64,000 nucleotides of DNA from the NCBI GenBank assembly GCA_025359245.1, contig JANYGW010000158.1:1-64000 (forward strand). Reading direction: 5' to 3'. Below are positions 60,539 to 64,000 of this stretch, in pieces. The DNA is from Massilia sp. GTDB taxonomy: Bacteria > Pseudomonadota > Gammaproteobacteria > Burkholderiales > Burkholderiaceae_D. Position numbers and translations under genes: made by a program. The notes below the pieces were generated by a model that was not told where the DNA came from, did no database searches, and saw only the letters and a program-made list of their open reading frames with translations. Within the stretch, counting starts at the first letter, position 1, and each line of letters starts with the position of its first letter.

Positions 60539-61788
60539 CAGATGGCTCCCTTGAGGGCATGAACAGGATCGAGGCGCGACATTTTCCAGGCAGGTAACAC
60601 GCCGGACAGCAGCCCGAACACCAGGGTAATGAACAAGCCGTAGCCCATGACGGCGAAATTCATGTCGACCTTCATGTAGGGCACCAGGCCCGAGCCTTCC
60701 AGCCACAGCAGCACGCCCTTGGCGGCCAGCAGGCCGATCAGGCCACCGAACAGGCACAGCAACACATTTTCGACGATCAGCTGGCGTACCAGCTGGGCGC
60801 TGGTGGCGCCGAAGGCCTTGCGCACGCCGATCTCGGAGCTGCGTTCGAGGATGCGCCCGGAGTTCAGGTTGACCAGGTTTAGCGCGGGCAGCAGCATGAA
60901 CAGCAGCATCATGCCGCCCAGGATGGCTAGCAGTTTGCCGGCGCCGGAATCTTCTTTGTCAGAGTCGCCGATGGTCGTGCGGGCAAACAGGGCCAGCTTG
61001 GTGTCGGCCCAAAAAAGTGCCTTGTTCCACGCCTTCGGATCGTCGAATTCGACGCCTTTGGCAATGCGCTTTACATCGCGCTGGATTTGCGGCAGGTCGG
61101 CCTTGTCCCTGGCCAGCAGCAACGCGACGAACTCGCCCCTTAGTTCATTGCGGTAGGCGGTCGACGGGAAGGTCGCAATCGGCGCCCACAGGTCGGCGTA
61201 AGCATTCATGTGCAGCTCGTCCTTGACCACGCCGATGATCTGGAACTGCTGGCCGGACACGCTGACAGTTTTGCCGAGCGCGTCGGTCGAGCCGAACAGG
61301 CGGCGCGCCGAGCTGGCGTTGATGACGGCCACGAATCGGCCTTTTTCGTCATCCTCGGCGGTGGGGAAACGACCGCCGAGCAGCGTAAAGTCGAGGATCT
61401 TCCAGTAGTCGGCATCGGCGCGCCGCATTTCCAGCTCGGTCACACGGCCATCCTGGTACACCGAAACGGTGCGCGGCATCGTCACTGCCGAGACCCGTTC
61501 GACGGACTGCATCGGTTTCAGATACTTGTCGATCAGCTTGAAGCCGAGCGGACTGGTCGATATGCTCTTGCCATTCTTGCCTTCGGGCGACTCCATGTGT
61601 AGCACCATGATTTGCAGGAAACGGTCGCTCTTGCCTTCGACGCCGGACGGGTAGAAGGCGTTTTCGAGCATGGCGGTGACGACCATCAGCACCACCAGCG
61701 TGAGCACGATGCACAGCAGGTTGATCGCCGTGAACAGCTTGCGCCGCATGAAGACCTTGTAAGCGGTCAGCAGATAATTTTTGAACAT
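60538..61788 (-). CDS. FtsX-like (MacB-type) ABC permease
   Basis: Four-TM MacB topology; RSSEIGVRKAFGATSAQLVRQLIVE; TGATG overlap with the next gene. Confidence 0.93.
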   Translation of the reverse strand: MFKNYLLTAYKVFMRRKLFTAINLLCIVLTLVVLMVVTAMLENAFYPSGVEGKSDRFLQIMVLHMESPEGKNGKSISTSPLGFKLIDKYLKPMQSVERVSAVTMPRTVSVYQDGRVTELEMRRADADYWKILDFTLLGGRFPTAEDDEKGRFVAVINASSARRLFGSTDALGKTVSVSGQQFQIIGVVKDELHMNAYADLWAPIATFPSTAYRNELRGEFVALLLARDKADLPQIQRDVKRIAKGVEFDDPKAWNKALFWADTKLALFARTTIGDSDKEDSGAGKLLAILGGMMLLFMLLPALNLVNLNSGRILERSSEIGVRKAFGATSAQLVRQLIVENVLLCLFGGLIGLLAAKGVLLWLEGSGLVPYMKVDMNFAVMGYGLFITLVFGLLSGVLPAWKMSRLDPVHALKGAI

Positions 61789-61796
61789 GCGGCCTC

Positions 61797-62459
61797 CTAG
61801 GCGACCAATTGGCCGTCGAACACGCGTACCACGCGGCTGGCCAGTTTGGCGTCGTGCTCGCTGTGGCTGACCATGACGATGGTCGTGCCTTCGCTGTTGA
61901 GCTTGAGCAGGATGTCCATGATTTCGGCGCCCATCTTGCTGTCCAGGTTGCCGGTCGGCTCATCGGCCAGCAAGACTTGCGGCCGGCCCACGATGGCGCG
62001 CGCGATGGCGACGCGCTGCTGCTGGCCGCCGGACAGCTGGTTCGGGTAATGGTCCATGCGCGCGCCCAGGCCGACTTTTTCGAGCGCCTCGCGCGCCAGC
62101 TTGCGGCGCTCGCTGCCCGACATGCTGCGGTACAGCAGCGGCAGTTCGACGTTGTCGATGACGCGCAGGTCGTTGATCAGGTGGAAGCTCTGGAAAATGA
62201 AGCCGAAGGTGCTGTTGCGCATTTCGGCGACCTGCTTGTCGCGGTAGGTCTTGACCGGGATGCCGTCCACATGGACCATGCCGGCGCCGGGCCGGTCGAG
62301 CAGGCCGATCAGGTTGAGCAGCGTGCTCTTGCCGCAGCCGCTAGGGCCCATCATGCAGACGAATTCGCCCTTGCGCACATGCAGGTCGATATCCTTGACG
62401 GCCAGGGTCTCGACCTTGTCGGTCTGGTAGGTCTTGCTCACTTTGTCCAGTTTAATCAT
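61797..62459 (-). CDS. ABC transporter ATP-binding protein, LolD/MacB type
   Basis: [47 protein letters not shown]. Confidence 0.97.
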   Translation of the reverse strand: MIKLDKVSKTYQTDKVETLAVKDIDLHVRKGEFVCMMGPSGCGKSTLLNLIGLLDRPGAGMVHVDGIPVKTYRDKQVAEMRNSTFGFIFQSFHLINDLRVIDNVELPLLYRSMSGSERRKLAREALEKVGLGARMDHYPNQLSGGQQQRVAIARAIVGRPQVLLADEPTGNLDSKMGAEIMDILLKLNSEGTTIVMVSHSEHDAKLASRVVRVFDGQLVA

Positions 62460-62483
62460 GATGGGTCTCTTCGCTTTGGTTGG

Positions 62484-63731
62484 CTAGTTGCTGATGCGGA
62501 TGCTGTCGTGCTGCTTGAAATTGGTGGTGTCGGAGACGATCAGGCGGTCGCGCATCTGCGCGCCGTGGAGAATTTCGAATGCCTTGCCGTCGCCGTTGCC
62601 GATCTCCAGTTCGGTCTTGCGGGCCATGCCGTCGCGGATCACGTACACCTGCTGGCGCCCCTTGCCGTTGATGGCCGGGCCAGTGTCGGCCACCAGCGCG
62701 CCTTGCTTGTTGTCGGTGATGATGTTGACGTCGACCCGCATCTTGTTGCGCAGCAGCGGGTGATTCGGCTGGTCCAGCGTGACGAGCAGCTTGATGCTGC
62801 CGTTCTGGATTTCGGGCAGCACGGTCTGGACATGGCCGTTCAAGGTTTCCTTGCCCTGTTCGATGCGCACCGCCTGGCCCGGGGCGAGCAGGCGCGCATG
62901 GAAGTCCGAGAGCGAGGCTTCGACCCGGTAGTTGTCCGGTTCGGAGACACGCGCAACTTGCTGGCCCATCTGCAGGCTGGCGCCTTCGTCTTCGACCAGC
63001 ATGGTCAGCACGCCGGCGAAGGGCGCGCGCACGCGGGTGCGTTCGAGCAGGTCCTGCTGCTGCGCCACCTGCTTTTGCAGGATGTTCTTTTGCAGGCGCG
63101 CCCCTTCGATATTGCTGCTGGTGGCGCGTCGGCTGTCTTCGATCAGTTCGCGCTGCTGGCGCAGCTGGATCTCGATGCGCTGCACGTTCAGTTCCGCCGT
63201 CAGCATGTCTTCGCCAGAGACGCCGCCGGCCTTGCGCAATGTGGTGTAGCGCTCGCGCTTGACGCGCGCGCTTTGCAGGTCCAGTTCCAGCAGTTCGATG
63301 CTTGAGACGATCTGCTTGCGCTTCTGGTCCAGTTCCAAGGTCAGGCCGTTGATGCGGTTCTCCTGCTGCGCCAGTTGTTCCTTCAGGCTGTCGAGGGCGA
63401 GCGTGATCGTATGGTCGTCCAGCTCCAGCAGCAGGGCGCCGGCGGCGACCGTCTGGCCCAGTTTCGCGTGGACCTTGGCGATGCGGCTCTGGATCGGGCT
63501 GGTGACCAGCTCCTCGTGCACGGGGATCACGACGCCCGAGGCGTTGATGGCGTTGGCGATGTCGCCGCGCCGCACTTCGGCCACGCGGATGTCGGCGGCG
63601 TTGATGCTGGGGCGCAGCACGCGGTTGATGCCCCAGGCGCTGGCGCACAGCGCGGCCATGACGGCGGCCACGGTCAGCAGCGTCAGACGGCGCCGGCGCT
63701 GCACGGTGAGGGGAGTGAGTGGGATATCCAT
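62484..63731 (-). CDS. HlyD/MacA-like periplasmic adaptor
   Basis: N-terminal TM, coiled coil, IPVHEELVTSPIQSRIAKVHAKLGQTVAAGALLLELDD; upstream of the ABC ATPase. Confidence 0.92.
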   Translation of the reverse strand: MDIPLTPLTVQRRRRLTLLTVAAVMAALCASAWGINRVLRPSINAADIRVAEVRRGDIANAINASGVVIPVHEELVTSPIQSRIAKVHAKLGQTVAAGALLLELDDHTITLALDSLKEQLAQQENRINGLTLELDQKRKQIVSSIELLELDLQSARVKRERYTTLRKAGGVSGEDMLTAELNVQRIEIQLRQQRELIEDSRRATSSNIEGARLQKNILQKQVAQQQDLLERTRVRAPFAGVLTMLVEDEGASLQMGQQVARVSEPDNYRVEASLSDFHARLLAPGQAVRIEQGKETLNGHVQTVLPEIQNGSIKLLVTLDQPNHPLLRNKMRVDVNIITDNKQGALVADTGPAINGKGRQQVYVIRDGMARKTELEIGNGDGKAFEILHGAQMRDRLIVSDTTNFKQHDSIRISN

Positions 63732-63742
63732 GCCGACTGTAC

Positions 63743-63759
63743 AGCAAGGGGCGTGCCAG
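63743..63759 (-). promoter_or_regulatory. Sigma-54 (-24/-12) promoter upstream of ABC exporter operon
   Basis: Minus strand CTGGCACGCCCCTTGCT matches YTGGCACG-N4-TTGCW with correct spacing. Confidence 0.8.
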
Positions 63760-63818
63760 CTCGTTTGCGGGGCTAGGCGTGGCCTTTCGTCGCAAAAAAT
63801 GCCCGTGTTCGCCCATGA

Positions 63819-63836
63819 GTGTCCGGATTCGGACAC
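63819..63836. promoter_or_regulatory. Putative enhancer-binding-protein site
   Basis: GTGTCCG-GATT-CGGACAC, perfect 7-bp arms, about 90-105 bp upstream of the predicted TSS. Confidence 0.65.
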
Positions 63837-63868
63837 CGGCTGGCCACCCCAAAGTGCGCAAGGTGAAA

Positions 63869-64000
63869 CTACGCGCCGGGCGAGGGATGCGCTTGACGAC
63901 GCGTGTTGTTGACGGCGCATAGGCGGTAAAGGAGCGGAAGCAGTTCCTGCCGCAGCAATGTCGTCATGCGGTCATCGTCGTTGATGCGCTGCTCCGTGCC
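63869..64000 (-). CDS. C-terminal end of an unidentified protein (truncated by window end)
   Basis: Minus frame open from the window end (GTEQRINDDDRMTTLLRQELLPLLYRLCAVNNTRRQAHPSPGA) to TAG at 63869-63871. Confidence 0.35.
   Translation of the reverse strand, partial: GTEQRINDDDRMTTLLRQELLPLLYRLCAVNNTRRQAHPSPGA

Overview
The window is a GC-rich bacterial chromosome segment. Gene content and order (nuoL-nuoM-nuoN-DUF2818-NUDIX, ispD-ispF, phasin) suggest a betaproteobacterium, probably Oxalobacteraceae (Massilia/Duganella-like); this is inference only. It is densely coding, with about 67 credible CDS. The 5' edge cuts nuoL, and the 3' edge cuts a small minus-strand CDS. Main blocks: the end of the complex I operon; ispD/ispF; a tight minus-strand operon of small uncharacterised proteins next to a MarR-MFS unit; LysR-controlled genes; an ABC-2 exporter; a truncated TnsB/TniA-like transposase; a phasin; a LytS/LytTR-type two-component pair; a CsgG/DUF4810/DUF799 lipoprotein operon; a serine protease-FHA-small protein operon; ribA; a NYN/OST-HTH protein; sppA; an mdtABC-outer-membrane-factor RND operon followed closely by a SET-domain protein; and a MacAB-like ABC exporter next to an NtrY/NtrC-type pair. 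The most interesting signals are non-coding: (i) a near-perfect sigma-54 promoter plus a palindromic activator-like site upstream of the ABC exporter, with the predicted start of transcription at the start codon; (ii) a perfect FNR-type box upstream of the phasin; (iii) a MarR operator pair around a TATAAT box; (iv) a dispersed family of REP-like palindromes, including one perfect 28-bp inverted repeat. No rRNA, tRNA, CRISPR array or intact transposon was recognised. Family names come from reading the translations; no database search was run.
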